From Alphaproteobacteria bacterium (GTDB lineage Bacteria; Pseudomonadota; Alphaproteobacteria; Sphingomonadales; Sphingomonadaceae), in NCBI GenBank assembly GCA_003241875.1, contig QBLU01000007.1, positions 378 through 64,377 on the forward strand: 64,000 bases of DNA. The letters run 5' to 3'. The position numbers and the translations under genes are program-made. The notes under the pieces were generated by a model. That model ran no database searches, was not told the origin of the DNA, and saw nothing but the letters and a program-made list of their open reading frames with translations. Below, one piece after another: positions 1 through 8,740 of the stretch (positions are counted from its first letter, which is position 1; each line of letters begins with the position of its first letter).

Positions 1-135
1 GGCGCCGCCCTTGCGGAAATCGTCGTAAAGCGTGACCAGGTCGGCGTGGGTGGCGGCAGCGGCCGGGGCAGCGGCGGCGCAAACCGCGACGACCAAGAGC
101 GTTGCCAGCTGCCGAATTCGAAGCACGATCGCCAC
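1..135 (-). CDS. Secreted DUF885-like protein, N-terminal fragment (runs off left edge)
   Basis: Only the first 45 codons are in the window. A GTG at 135 opens a frame with a basic start, a hydrophobic core (ATLLVVAVCAAAAPAAAA) and then HADLVTLYDDFRKGG. This is a clear signal peptide followed by a segment resembling the mature N-termini of the DUF885 proteins at 1209-2843 (YAELAGLQTEWRAFQKG) and 6975-8633 (YQDLLTLWGDFLKWRD). An in-frame ATG at 171 is possible but would overlap a repeat of the putative operator, so the GTG is preferred. It is divergent from the deacetylase gene at 198. Family assignment rests on about 16 residues and is tentative. Confidence 0.5.
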   Translation of the reverse strand, partial: MAIVLRIRQLATLLVVAVCAAAAPAAAATHADLVTLYDDFRKGGA

Positions 136-150
136 CCCTGTCCTGCCGAA

Positions 151-178
151 ATGCGAACATCTGTATCCCATGCGAACG
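151..178. promoter_or_regulatory. Direct repeat ATGCGAAC, putative IclR operator
   Basis: ATGCGAACA (151-159) and ATGCGAACG (170-178) form a direct repeat with a 19-nt period, between the divergent starts at 135 and 198. The same octamer occurs at 11052-11059 and 36992-36999, each time just upstream of a start codon. PcaU/PobR-type IclR proteins are known to bind combinations of inverted and direct repeats. The assignment to the local IclR protein is inference. Confidence 0.45.
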
Positions 179-197
179 AAACTGGCTAGGATGCCGC

Positions 198-1082
198 ATG
201 GACGATGCACCCTGGACGATGACCGAGGCGGCGGCACTGGCGCTGGTCGGGCGGGTGCGCGCCGGCCGCCGGCTGGCGCCCGCGCATTGGCCCGGCGGCG
301 CGCGCGCGGCGGTGGCGCTGTCGTTCGATTGCGATCATGAGACGTTCGAGCTGGGCGGCGGCGGCCGGGCCATCGGGCGGCTGGCGTGGGGTGAATTCGG
401 GCGGCGGGTCGGGGTGCCGCGCATCCTCGACGTGCTGGCGCGGCGCGGCGTGCCGGCGAGTTTCTTCATGCCGGGCCTGTGTGCGCGCATCGATCCCGAC
501 GAGACGCGGCGGATCGTCGGTGCCGGCCACGAGGTCGGGCTGCATGGCTGGATCCACGAGAACAACAGCCGGCTCGACCATGATACCGAGCGGGAGCTGG
601 TGTTGCGTGCCCATGATATCCTGACGCCGCTGATCGGCGCGCCGCCGGTCGGCTTCCGGTCGGCAAATTGGGATCTGTCGCCCCACACCATCGCCATCGT
701 GGCGGAACTCGGGCTGCGGTATGACAGCTCGCTGATGGCCGACGAGGCGCCCTATGAGTTGCTGCTCGACGGGGCGCCGACGGGGGTGGTCGAGATCCCG
801 GTCGAATGGCTGCGCGACGATGCGGTCTACCTGATGTTCAACCGCAATCCGCCGACGCGGCCGCTGATGACCCCCGATGACGTGTTCGCGATCTTCCGCC
901 GCGAGCTCGGTGCGGCGTTCGATGAGGGCGGGCTGTTCCAGCTGGTGATGCACCCGTTCGTCATCGGCTATCGATCGCGCATCTGGATGCTGGAGGCGCT
1001 GATCGACCATGCCCGCAGCCGCGGCGACATCTGGTTCGCGACGCATGCCGAGGTCGCCGATTGGGTCTGGGCCAACCGGTAG
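198..1082 (+). CDS. Polysaccharide deacetylase family (PuuE/PgdA-like) metal hydrolase
   Basis: This 294-aa cytoplasmic NodB-fold hydrolase should cleave a C-N bond (deacetylase, or amidase/cyclic-imidase-like activity) with a metal. Visible motifs are FDCDHE (D44 and D46), LHGWIHE (H116 and H120 of the HxxxH metal motif), GFRSANWD near 152-159 and MHPF with H252. The phrase EFGRRVGVPRILDVL and the lack of a signal peptide fit the subgroup that includes allantoinase-like PuuE and HpPgdA rather than secreted chitin deacetylases. The ATG at 198 has AGG at 188-190; an upstream in-frame extension to 102 is rejected. It ends in a large inverted-repeat terminator. The putative operator upstream suggests co-control with the aminotransferase and decarboxylase operons. 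The substrate is unknown. Confidence 0.8.
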   Translation: MDDAPWTMTEAAALALVGRVRAGRRLAPAHWPGGARAAVALSFDCDHETFELGGGGRAIGRLAWGEFGRRVGVPRILDVLARRGVPASFFMPGLCARIDPDETRRIVGAGHEVGLHGWIHENNSRLDHDTERELVLRAHDILTPLIGAPPVGFRSANWDLSPHTIAIVAELGLRYDSSLMADEAPYELLLDGAPTGVVEIPVEWLRDDAVYLMFNRNPPTRPLMTPDDVFAIFRRELGAAFDEGGLFQLVMHPFVIGYRSRIWMLEALIDHARSRGDIWFATHAEVADWVWANR

Positions 1083-1207
1083 GGCCTCCGGCGGCTGGGG
1101 CCTTGGCCCCAGACCCCATTTCGTTGGGCGTCCATCACCACGAGTGGGGGCCATGCACGATTTGAATCGAGTGGGGTGTGGGGCCAAGGCCCCAGCCGCC
1201 GGAGGCC
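1083..1207. terminator. Large inverted repeat, bidirectional terminator
   Basis: Arms 1083-1118 and 1172-1207 (36 nt each) are complementary at 35 of 36 positions, with a 53-nt loop. Each arm also folds on itself through GGGGCCTTGGCCCC. It fills the gap between the convergent stops at 1082 and 1209, so it probably terminates both genes. No T-run follows, as is common in GC-rich genomes. It may be a copy of a dispersed repeat. Confidence 0.7.
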
Positions 1208-1208
1208 G

Positions 1209-2843
1209 TTACTTCGTTCGCAGGCCCATGGCGTTGGCCTCGTCGTCTTTTCCGATCATCTGCCAGCGGATGAGAGGGACGGGGATCATGCCGTAGGTGT
1301 TGAGTTCGTCATAAAAGTCACGGACGCGGAATTTCGTGCCGCGCGCCTCGGCGGTCTCGGCGAACAGCTTGTCGACCATCGCCTTGCCGGTGATGTAGCT
1401 CGGGCCATAGCCGGGCAGGCGCAGATAGGTCTGCTGTTCAAAGGCGAGCAGCGGCAGGTCGGCCGACATGAAGCCGTTGGGCGTCCGGTCGACCTGCATC
1501 TTCATCGCGGCGGCAAGGTCGATCATGTTGGCCTGGGCGTAGAGCGAGGCGAGACCGCGCGCCGCCCGCTGCGCCTGCATGATCCAGACGATTTCACGGG
1601 CGCGGCGATCGTCGTCGAACAGGCCGGCGTGGAGCATGGCCTCCTCGAAGGCCGTCGCCTGGCCTTCGGCGCGGCTGAGCCAGATGTTGTAGAGTAGCGG
1701 CTGGCTGCGGATCGGCGAGGGGTTGGGGGTGCGGGCTTCGCGGGCGAGGTCGAACCAGTGGTAGAAGTGGGTGAACAGCGTCAGCGGCGCGCGGGTTCGG
1801 ACGATCTGGAAGAAATCCTGTTCGGCGGGGGGCTTGTAGGTGCCGATCTGCGCCATCAGCGCCGGCACCATATAGTCGGCGGTGGTCAGGATCTGCTGCT
1901 TGTCGAGGAAATCGACGAACTTGACGACACTGCGGCGCTGCAGGGCATCATATTCGGCGGGGCTGCTGGCGCCGACGAGGGGCGGCAGGTCGCGGTTGCG
2001 GTGTTCCTCCAACCGCAGCGCGGCATGGGAACGCGCCAGCTCGCGGGACAGGATGGCGACCTCGTCGTCCCAGCTGTTGGGCGACAGCTGCACGTTCCTG
2101 AGGAACCAGCTGTAATGCTCCTTGCCGACACCCGACGGCCCGGTCTTTTTCGGCGCCTCGGCCTTTACCCAGGCCTCGAAGTCGGTGGTGGCGCGGGTGG
2201 CGGCGGCGATGGCGGCGGTCAGCGCCAGATCGCCGGTGCCGGCGCGCGTGGCAAGATCGGCCAGCGCCGCCCGCTGCTCCGCGATGTTGCGGACGCTCGC
2301 CGTCCAGAGATCGCGGGCGTTGCCGGTGAGCTGGCGGGGAGCCGCGGCGAGGAGGGGCGGGACATGGGCCAGCTCGCGGGTGAGCTTCGCCGAGGCCGCC
2401 GGGCTGAGCGGGAACTGATAGGTCCACAATTCGACCGGCATGGCGTGGACCGGACCTTCGTGGGCCGGCGTGTCCGACTGCGCCGACCAGATCGAGACGT
2501 ACCAGGCCGGGTCGCGTTGCCACGGCCGCGCCACCCGCACGTCGAAATCGAGCCCGTTCATCTCGGCGCGGACGAGATTGTAGTCGATCTTCTGCGCGAC
2601 GCTCCAGCCGGCGATGTCGAGCGCCGCGAGGCGCTGCTGGAAACGCTTGAGCCCGGCGGCCTGTGTCGCCAGCGCCGCCGGTGAATAGTCGGGCGCGCCG
2701 TCCCGGACCGGGCCTTTCTGAAAGGCGCGCCATTCGGTTTGAAGACCGGCGAGTTCGGCATAGTCGCTCGCCAGTGCCGGCGCCGCCGCAGCGACGACCA
2801 TCGGCAGGATCAAGGCTCGGGTAATGGTGCGCCAAGCGGTCAT
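1209..2843 (-). CDS. Secreted DUF885 family protein lacking the HExxPGH motif
   Basis: This 544-aa exported protein starts with a signal peptide (MTAWRTITRALILPMVVAAA, cleavage after ALA near residue 25). The C-terminal half fits DUF885: SRAEGQATAFEEAML stands where members have EGWALYAE, followed by the late QQTYLRLPGYGPSYITGK and RDFYDELNTYGMIP segments. The HExxPGH element expected just before the EGW motif is absent; NPSPIRSQPLLYNIW stands there instead. The family is thought to contain zinc-dependent carboxypeptidases, so this member may be non-catalytic or use another mechanism. It lies 14 nt downstream of the methyltransferase gene. An apparent longer frame upstream of 2843 is a read-through of the neighbour in another frame. 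Confidence 0.75.
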   Translation of the reverse strand: MTAWRTITRALILPMVVAAAAPALASDYAELAGLQTEWRAFQKGPVRDGAPDYSPAALATQAAGLKRFQQRLAALDIAGWSVAQKIDYNLVRAEMNGLDFDVRVARPWQRDPAWYVSIWSAQSDTPAHEGPVHAMPVELWTYQFPLSPAASAKLTRELAHVPPLLAAAPRQLTGNARDLWTASVRNIAEQRAALADLATRAGTGDLALTAAIAAATRATTDFEAWVKAEAPKKTGPSGVGKEHYSWFLRNVQLSPNSWDDEVAILSRELARSHAALRLEEHRNRDLPPLVGASSPAEYDALQRRSVVKFVDFLDKQQILTTADYMVPALMAQIGTYKPPAEQDFFQIVRTRAPLTLFTHFYHWFDLAREARTPNPSPIRSQPLLYNIWLSRAEGQATAFEEAMLHAGLFDDDRRAREIVWIMQAQRAARGLASLYAQANMIDLAAAMKMQVDRTPNGFMSADLPLLAFEQQTYLRLPGYGPSYITGKAMVDKLFAETAEARGTKFRVRDFYDELNTYGMIPVPLIRWQMIGKDDEANAMGLRTK

Positions 2844-2857
2844 GGGAGAGTTCCTGT

Positions 2858-3730
2858 TCAGGTGGGGCGGCGGGTGGCGAGCAGCCAGCGCGCCGCGGGT
2901 GGCGTGCCGACGTCCTCGACGCTGACGTCGAAGCCGGAGGCGCGAAGGCAACCGGCGGCGTCGGCGATATCGGCAGCGGTGGGAGCGGCGGCGACCATTG
3001 CCTGCATGCGGGCGCCATGGGCAGTGACGCCGGCGGCGAGAGCATGGGTGCCGGCAATGGGATCGGCGACGTCCTGCAGCGCCGAAATGGCGCGCCAGAC
3101 GCCTTCGAGCACGCTGGTATTGCCCGCCGAAGCGGCGTGATCGACGATGGCGGTGCGCAGGGCGTCGATATCGGCAACGCTGGCCGGCGACGGCGCGCGA
3201 AAATGTGCCGCCAGCCTGTCGAAGGGCGCTATCGGCCCGGCCAGCCAGGCGACCTGCGCGGCCTGTTCCCGGGCGTCGTCGTGGACGGGACCGCCCGCCG
3301 CATGGACGAGCAGCCACAGGCGATCGGCCGCGACGCGCGCGGCCTCGGCGACGGCGGCGGCGAAACCGGCATATTCGATGCCGAACTGGCTGGTGACCAC
3401 CGTGAAGGCGCGGTCGGCATAGGGCAGGCTGGCGGCGCTGCCGACATGGAGCGGGAAGAAAGTGTCCGCAATCGGCGCCGCGTCGACGCCCTGGAGACGC
3501 GTGATGCCGGCGTCCCGGGCAGCCGCCAGGACGGCGCCGCGACCGCAGCCGAGATCGAGCAGGCTGGCGTCGGGCGCGAGGCCGGTAAGCAACTGCCGCC
3601 AGCGCGCACCGATCGCCGTGCGCAAGGCGGGCGGCAGGCCCTTGGTACAGCCGTCGACGTCGGCGTCGACCCAGAACGCTGCCCACGGGGCGGGCAGGGT
3701 CGCGCAATCAGGAATCGGCAACGGCGGCAT
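2858..3730 (-). CDS. Class I SAM-dependent methyltransferase
   Basis: This 290-aa cytoplasmic protein has a Rossmann SAM-binding core. Motif I is LLDLGCGRGAVL near residue 70, the post-I acidic turn is LQGVDAAP, and the motif II region is SLPYADRAFTVVTSQFGIEY. The last third is alanine-rich and helical and probably binds substrate. Start ATG 3730 removes an unlikely upstream extension. Its stop is 14 nt before the DUF885 start, so the two are probably one transcript, divergent from the TonB receptor at 3965. The methyl acceptor is unknown; the SQFGIEY segment resembles ubiquinone or small-molecule methyltransferases. Confidence 0.75.
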   Translation of the reverse strand: MPPLPIPDCATLPAPWAAFWVDADVDGCTKGLPPALRTAIGARWRQLLTGLAPDASLLDLGCGRGAVLAAARDAGITRLQGVDAAPIADTFFPLHVGSAASLPYADRAFTVVTSQFGIEYAGFAAAVAEAARVAADRLWLLVHAAGGPVHDDAREQAAQVAWLAGPIAPFDRLAAHFRAPSPASVADIDALRTAIVDHAASAGNTSVLEGVWRAISALQDVADPIAGTHALAAGVTAHGARMQAMVAAAPTAADIADAAGCLRASGFDVSVEDVGTPPAARWLLATRRPT

Positions 3731-3817
3731 CGGCCCACAGCATAACAATTTTGCAACAGATACCAGCAAAAACTTGTACGCATAGCGTGCCACCGTGCGC
3801 CAAGCGCGCAAATGCGA

Positions 3818-3846
3818 TTGACACGGCTTCGACAAATGATTGTTAT
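3818..3846 (+). promoter_or_regulatory. Sigma-70-like promoter for the TonB receptor
   Basis: A perfect TTGACA (3818-3823) is followed after 17 nt by TGTTAT (3841-3846, 4 of 6 consensus bases). It would start a leader of about 110 nt before ATG 3965, which has AAGGG at 3952-3956. Confidence 0.5.
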
Positions 3847-3964
3847 CGGCCTGGGATACAGGCGCGGGGTCGCCCCGCGGAGGCGGGCCGCAGGTGCGGC
3901 ACAATTGGGTTCTAACCCGTTGAGTATGCGTGTTTTCTGGGCATAAACGTGAAGGGTCACGACA

Positions 3965-6928
3965 ATGGGGATCATGATGCAGACGGCCAGGTCGGTGGCC
4001 GTGAGGCGTTCGCCAGGTAAACATTTCCTGTTGGCGTCTGCCATTCTCGGCTTGCCGGCGGCCGCACTGGCGCAGGCGACACCGCCCGCCACCGACACCG
4101 CCGCTGCGCCGGGGGAGGAGGCGGCGATTATCGTGACCGGTTCCCGGCTGAGCCGCTCCGGCCTCGAAGGCACCAGCCCGATCGTGGCGCTGTCGGGTGA
4201 GGCATTGGTCGCACAGGGCCAGACGACGCTCGAGGCCGGCCTGAACCAGCTGCCGCAGCTGCAGCCGTCAACGACGTCGAGTTCCAACCAGTCCGGCGGC
4301 TCGGGCGTGCTGTCGGCCGACCTGCGCGGGCTTGGCCCGGTGCGCACGCTGGTGCTGGTCGACGGTCGCCGGTTCATTCCGGCCGATTTTTCCGGCTTGA
4401 CCGATCTTGCCACTATTCCCGACCTGATGCTCGACAGGGTCGACGTCATCACCGGCGGCGCTTCGGCGATCTATGGCTCCGACGCCATCGCCGGCGCGGT
4501 CAATTTCGTCCTTAAGCGTGATTTCGACGGCCTGCAGGGCCAGTATACCTTTGGCGAGACCGATCGCGGCGACGGCCGCAGCCACAAGATCGACGTGATG
4601 ATCGGCGCCAACAGTGCCGATGGCCGCGGCAACGTCACCGGCTATTTCAGCTATACCAAGCGCGACGCCGTATTGATGGGCGATCGTGAGTTCTCGGCGC
4701 TGCCGTTGCTGGCCGACGCCACCGGCAAGTTCCAGCCCTTCGGGTCGGGCAATATCCCGGGCGGCGCCATCGCGCTCAACAGCCAGCAGCTGGCGCAGAT
4801 CCGGGGCGTCCCCGATCTCAACAATGCCTCGGGCGCCTGCAATACCGGCAATGCCGGCATCCGCTTTACCGAACCCGGCGGTCGCCCGGAACCGTTCTGC
4901 CGCCTGCGCGACCAGTTCAATTACGCGGCGCCGAACTTCCTGCTGCGCCCGCTGGAGCGCTACCAGGCGGCGGTGACCGCGCATTACGGCATTACCGACC
5001 GCATCGAGGCCTATGGCCAGTTCTTCTACACGCGGAAGGAAAATTCCTTCCAGCAGGCGGCCGAGGCGGTGAACCCGTCGAGCTCCGGCCAGACGGCGGG
5101 CACGGTGCTGATCCCCAATGCGACGACCAATCCGCTGTTCAGCCAGGCGCAGCGCGACTTCTTTTCGGCCAATGCCGCCTTCTTCGATCCCGATGGCGAC
5201 GGCACCTACACGGTGCGCGGCTATGGTCGCCGGTTCGAGGAGTTCGGGCCGCGGACGGTGAACTTTGTCACCACCAGCTTCAATGTGACGGGCGGGCTGC
5301 GCGGTGACTTCGACATCGGCGGGAACCAGTGGAAGTGGGACACATTCTTCCAGTTCCAGCAGGCCGACGAGAACAACCGGCGGCTCAACCTGCTGTCGCG
5401 GTCGCGGACCACCGCGGGCCTCGACGTCGTGCTGGTCAACGGCGTGCCCCAGTGCCGGAACCGCGAGATTCCGGGCTGCGTCCCGGTCAACATCTTCGGT
5501 ACCGATACGCTGACCCCGGCGATGGCGCAGTTCCTCAGCGTCGACACGACGACGACGAACCAGTTCAAGCGCACCGTCGCCGGCGGCAGCATTTCCGGCG
5601 ATGCGTTCGCGCTACCGGCGGGCAATGTCGCAACGGCGTTCGGCGTCGAATATCGCCGCGACAGTTTCAACATCCGGCCCGATGAAGTGGCGCTGTCGAA
5701 CGACCTGGCCGCCGTTTCGGTGCCGCCGATCGTCAATTCGGGCAATTACGACCTGTTCGAGCTGTTCGGCGAGGTCCGCGTGCCGATCCTGGCGGATGTG
5801 CCGGGCTTCAAGACGCTCGCGGTCGAAGCCGCCGGGCGCTACGCCAAATATTCGACGATCGGCGGGGTCTTCACCTGGCGCGCGGCCGTCGACTGGGAGG
5901 TGACCGACTGGGTTCGCCTGCGCGGCAACTACAGCCGCGCCATCCGCGCGCCGAACCTGTCGGAGCTGTATGCGCCGACCAGCCAGGGTTTCATCGGCGG
6001 TCGCGATCCGTGCCTGGCCGTCAATTCGCCGACGCAGCAGCAGAAGGAACTGTGCGTGGCGCAGGGCGTGCCGCGGCAGTTCGTCGACACGCTGACGGTC
6101 GGCGCCAGCCAGGGTTTCAACACCGAAAGCGGCGGCAACCTGTTGCTGGAGGAGGAGACCGCCGACACGCTGACGCTGGGTGCCGTGTTCAGCCCGGCGC
6201 GCGGCCTGGCGCTGACGGTCGATTTCTACGACATCAAGGTCAAGGGTGCGATCTCGCAGCTCGGTGCGCAGGTGCTCATCGACACCTGCTTCAATACGCT
6301 GGCTGCGGCGAGCGTGTCGTGCCAGGCGATCAACCGCGACAGCTTCTCCGGCAACATCAACTTTGTCCGGGCGCCGTTGCTCAACGTTGCCGAGCGCCGG
6401 GTCCAGGGTCTCGATGTCGGGGCCAGCTACAGCTTCGACCTGCCCAGCGCCATCAGCATTTCGGGCGACGGCGCCCGTCTCGGGCTGCAGGCCAATGTCT
6501 CGTGGCAGTTCAAGAACACGACGATCGCCGCCGAAGGGCTGCCGACGATCGACTGCGCCGGCTATTACGGCGGCGCCTGCTCATCGGATTCGACCCGCAT
6601 CTCGCCCGACCTGCGCGCCTTTGTCGGCATCGACTACACCAGCGGCGGCGTGTCGCTGCGCAACCAGCTGCGCTACATCGGTTCGCTCGACCTGCTGCCC
6701 GGTGCGCCGCCGTCGGAATCGGGTACCTTGGGCGCGGAAACCTATTGGGACATTTCGGCCCGCTGGAATTTCGTGACCAACTTCACGGTCTTTGGCGGCA
6801 TCAACAACGTGCTCGACAACCAGCCGCCGGTCATGGGCTTTGCCGCGGGTGGCGATTCGAACACCAACCCGCAGTTGTACGACGTGATCGGCCGGCAGTA
6901 TTTCGTCGGCGTCGGGGTCAAGTTCTAG
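3965..6928 (+). CDS. TonB-dependent outer-membrane receptor
   Basis: This 987-aa receptor imports a ligand across the outer membrane with TonB-ExbBD energy. A signal peptide (about 1-36, ending LPAAALA) is followed by a TonB-box-like AAIIVTGSRL. The plug domain shows VRTLVLVDGRRF and VDVITGGASAIYGSDAIAGAVNF. A 22-strand barrel follows, ending in the aromatic YFVGVGVKF. The GGASAIYGSDAIAG signature marks the large sphingomonad/Caulobacter family with peptide-like or complex organic ligands; no siderophore signature is visible. The start has a good ribosome-binding site. A DUF885 gene follows after 46 nt, so the receptor and hydrolase are probably co-transcribed and share a substrate. Confidence 0.9.
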   Translation: MGIMMQTARSVAVRRSPGKHFLLASAILGLPAAALAQATPPATDTAAAPGEEAAIIVTGSRLSRSGLEGTSPIVALSGEALVAQGQTTLEAGLNQLPQLQPSTTSSSNQSGGSGVLSADLRGLGPVRTLVLVDGRRFIPADFSGLTDLATIPDLMLDRVDVITGGASAIYGSDAIAGAVNFVLKRDFDGLQGQYTFGETDRGDGRSHKIDVMIGANSADGRGNVTGYFSYTKRDAVLMGDREFSALPLLADATGKFQPFGSGNIPGGAIALNSQQLAQIRGVPDLNNASGACNTGNAGIRFTEPGGRPEPFCRLRDQFNYAAPNFLLRPLERYQAAVTAHYGITDRIEAYGQFFYTRKENSFQQAAEAVNPSSSGQTAGTVLIPNATTNPLFSQAQRDFFSANAAFFDPDGDGTYTVRGYGRRFEEFGPRTVNFVTTSFNVTGGLRGDFDIGGNQWKWDTFFQFQQADENNRRLNLLSRSRTTAGLDVVLVNGVPQCRNREIPGCVPVNIFGTDTLTPAMAQFLSVDTTTTNQFKRTVAGGSISGDAFALPAGNVATAFGVEYRRDSFNIRPDEVALSNDLAAVSVPPIVNSGNYDLFELFGEVRVPILADVPGFKTLAVEAAGRYAKYSTIGGVFTWRAAVDWEVTDWVRLRGNYSRAIRAPNLSELYAPTSQGFIGGRDPCLAVNSPTQQQKELCVAQGVPRQFVDTLTVGASQGFNTESGGNLLLEEETADTLTLGAVFSPARGLALTVDFYDIKVKGAISQLGAQVLIDTCFNTLAAASVSCQAINRDSFSGNINFVRAPLLNVAERRVQGLDVGASYSFDLPSAISISGDGARLGLQANVSWQFKNTTIAAEGLPTIDCAGYYGGACSSDSTRISPDLRAFVGIDYTSGGVSLRNQLRYIGSLDLLPGAPPSESGTLGAETYWDISARWNFVTNFTVFGGINNVLDNQPPVMGFAAGGDSNTNPQLYDVIGRQYFVGVGVKF

Positions 6929-6974
6929 CGCCGCTGCCGTCCGGCACCTCGCCCCCTGTTGTGTGGAGATTGTG

Positions 6975-8633
6975 ATGAAGAACCGGGTATTGGCGGCGGT
7001 CGCACTGGCCGCGCTCGCAACGACGCTGGTCCCGGTCGGCACAGCCGGGATGGCGATCGCGGCGGAGGCGCCGACCGGGCGCGGCAGTTACCAGGACCTG
7101 CTGACGCTGTGGGGCGATTTCCTCAAATGGCGCGACACACCGCCGGTGGATGGCGTCGGTGACTGGAGCGCCGCCGCCGTCGACGCGCAGCGCGCCACGA
7201 TGGACGACTATCTGCGCCGCATCGAGACGCTGAACGTCGCCGCCATGCCGCGGGCGCAGCAGGTCGAATGGCTGGCAGCGCGATCGAAGATGCTGCAGCA
7301 TTATTTCCTGCTGAATGCCGCCAAGCCCTGGGAGCGAGATCCGGGCTTTTACGTCGACCAGATGCTCGACGTGTCGTTCACCGAACTGCCGGCCAAGGGC
7401 GAGGCGCTGGCCAAGCTGCAGAAGGAGCTGCGCGCCGTGGCGCCGCTGGTCGCTGCCGCCAAGCGCAACCTGCGCAACGTGCCGGGCGACTATGCCGACC
7501 TGGCGCTGCACAATCTGAGTGCCGCCGACGGCGTCGGCCATGGCCATCCGTATCGCAAGGTGCCGCCGGCCGGCATCCTGGGCTGGTTCGACGACCTTGC
7601 CGGACGTGCCAGGACGACGCAGCCCGAACTGCTTCCCGACATTGCCGCGGCGCGCGCGGCCGCGGTCGATTTCCAGGGCTGGCTGAAGGCCGGTCGCCCG
7701 CAGATGACGGCCAAGGCCGGGGTCGGCGAGGCGCGGTTCGACTGGTATCTGAAGAACGTCAAGCTGCTGCCCTATACGGCCGCGCAGTTGCAGGTGCTGG
7801 GCGCCCGCGAGACGCAGCGGCTGTGGTCGATCCATGCCCTGGAGGAGCACCGCAACCGCAAGCTGCCCCGGCTGGAGCTGCCGACCAGCGAGGCCGAGTA
7901 CGAGCGCCGCAAGACAGAATCGCTGCAACGCATCCGCAAATGGATCGCCGACGAAGGCATCATCACGGTGCCGGAGGATATCGGCGACCTGTATGTCAAC
8001 GTGCCTTGGATCGTTCGCACCGGTGACCCGAACTTCTGGGAGCTGGTGCAGTATCGCGATCCCAGTCCCGACCTGCTGCACGCGACGCTGCCGGGCCATG
8101 CGTTCGACGGGCAGATGGCCAAGCGCGACAAGCGGCCGATCCGCGGCCGGATCGGCGACGGCGTGCGCGCCGAAGGCTGGGGCGTCTATCTGGAGGAAGC
8201 GGCGCAGAAGCTCGGCTTCTTCGAGGACCGCGGCCGGGTGCGCGAGCTGATCGACATCTTCGGCATCTTCCGCGCTGTGCGGGTGGCGGGGGATATCGAT
8301 CTGCAGCTCAACCGCAAGACGGTGCCCGAGGTGGTCGCCGACTGGCGCAAGTACACGCCCTGGCTCGATGCCAATGTCGCGCGGGTCGATGCCGAAATCT
8401 ACCTGCGGCGGCCGCCGGGCTATGGCCTTGGTTATACCGTGGGCATGATCGAGATGCAGAAGCTGCTGGCCGACCGCCGTCACCAGCTCGGCGACAAGTT
8501 CGAGCTGAAGGCCTTCCATGATGAATTCATGGCCGTCGGGCGCCTGCCGATGTCGCTCGTCCGGTATGACATGACCGGATATGACGACGAGATCCGCAAT
8601 TTCTGGACGCGTGATCCGCTGCCGCCTGCCTAG
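6975..8633 (+). CDS. Secreted DUF885 family protein with altered zinc motif
   Basis: This 552-aa protein has a signal peptide (MKNRVLAAVALAALATTLVP, cleaved after AIAA). The DUF885 core is recognisable: LLHATLPGHAFDG sits at the HExxPGH position but with the Glu replaced by Ala, and VRAEGWGVYLEE matches the conserved EGW(A)LYxE segment. The tail has YLRRPPGYGLGYTVG and DEFMAVGRLPMSLVRY. It therefore retains the His residues and the EGW Glu but not the catalytic-type Glu. ATG 6975 follows GGAG at 6965-6968; an in-frame GTG at 6963 is less likely. It is probably translated with the TonB receptor upstream and is a distant paralogue of 1209-2843. Confidence 0.78.
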   Translation: MKNRVLAAVALAALATTLVPVGTAGMAIAAEAPTGRGSYQDLLTLWGDFLKWRDTPPVDGVGDWSAAAVDAQRATMDDYLRRIETLNVAAMPRAQQVEWLAARSKMLQHYFLLNAAKPWERDPGFYVDQMLDVSFTELPAKGEALAKLQKELRAVAPLVAAAKRNLRNVPGDYADLALHNLSAADGVGHGHPYRKVPPAGILGWFDDLAGRARTTQPELLPDIAAARAAAVDFQGWLKAGRPQMTAKAGVGEARFDWYLKNVKLLPYTAAQLQVLGARETQRLWSIHALEEHRNRKLPRLELPTSEAEYERRKTESLQRIRKWIADEGIITVPEDIGDLYVNVPWIVRTGDPNFWELVQYRDPSPDLLHATLPGHAFDGQMAKRDKRPIRGRIGDGVRAEGWGVYLEEAAQKLGFFEDRGRVRELIDIFGIFRAVRVAGDIDLQLNRKTVPEVVADWRKYTPWLDANVARVDAEIYLRRPPGYGLGYTVGMIEMQKLLADRRHQLGDKFELKAFHDEFMAVGRLPMSLVRYDMTGYDDEIRNFWTRDPLPPA

Positions 8634-8660
8634 GGCCGATCGTCTTTGAATGGAACCGTC

Positions 8661-8680
8661 ATCCCCGCGCAGGCGGGGAT
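8661..8680. repeat. REP-like palindrome (ATCCCCGC...GCGGGGAT), likely terminator
   Basis: ATCCCCGC (8661-8668) pairs perfectly with GCGGGGAT (8673-8680) across a 4-nt loop. The surrounding GTCATCCCCGCGCAGGCGGG is a dispersed intergenic repeat seen in many proteobacterial genomes. It lies between the convergent stops at 8633 and 8741, where it can end both transcripts. Confidence 0.7.
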
Positions 8681-8740
8681 CCATCGCCTGCCTGTCGGCG
8701 CCGGTAGAAGAGGTCGCGCGATGTCCGGTCGATGGTCGCG

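Noticed and set aside
186-1187. Long minus-strand frame opposite the deacetylase gene
   Set aside because: It is rich in Arg/His/Pro, has no recognisable domain and mirrors the high-GC codons of the real gene.
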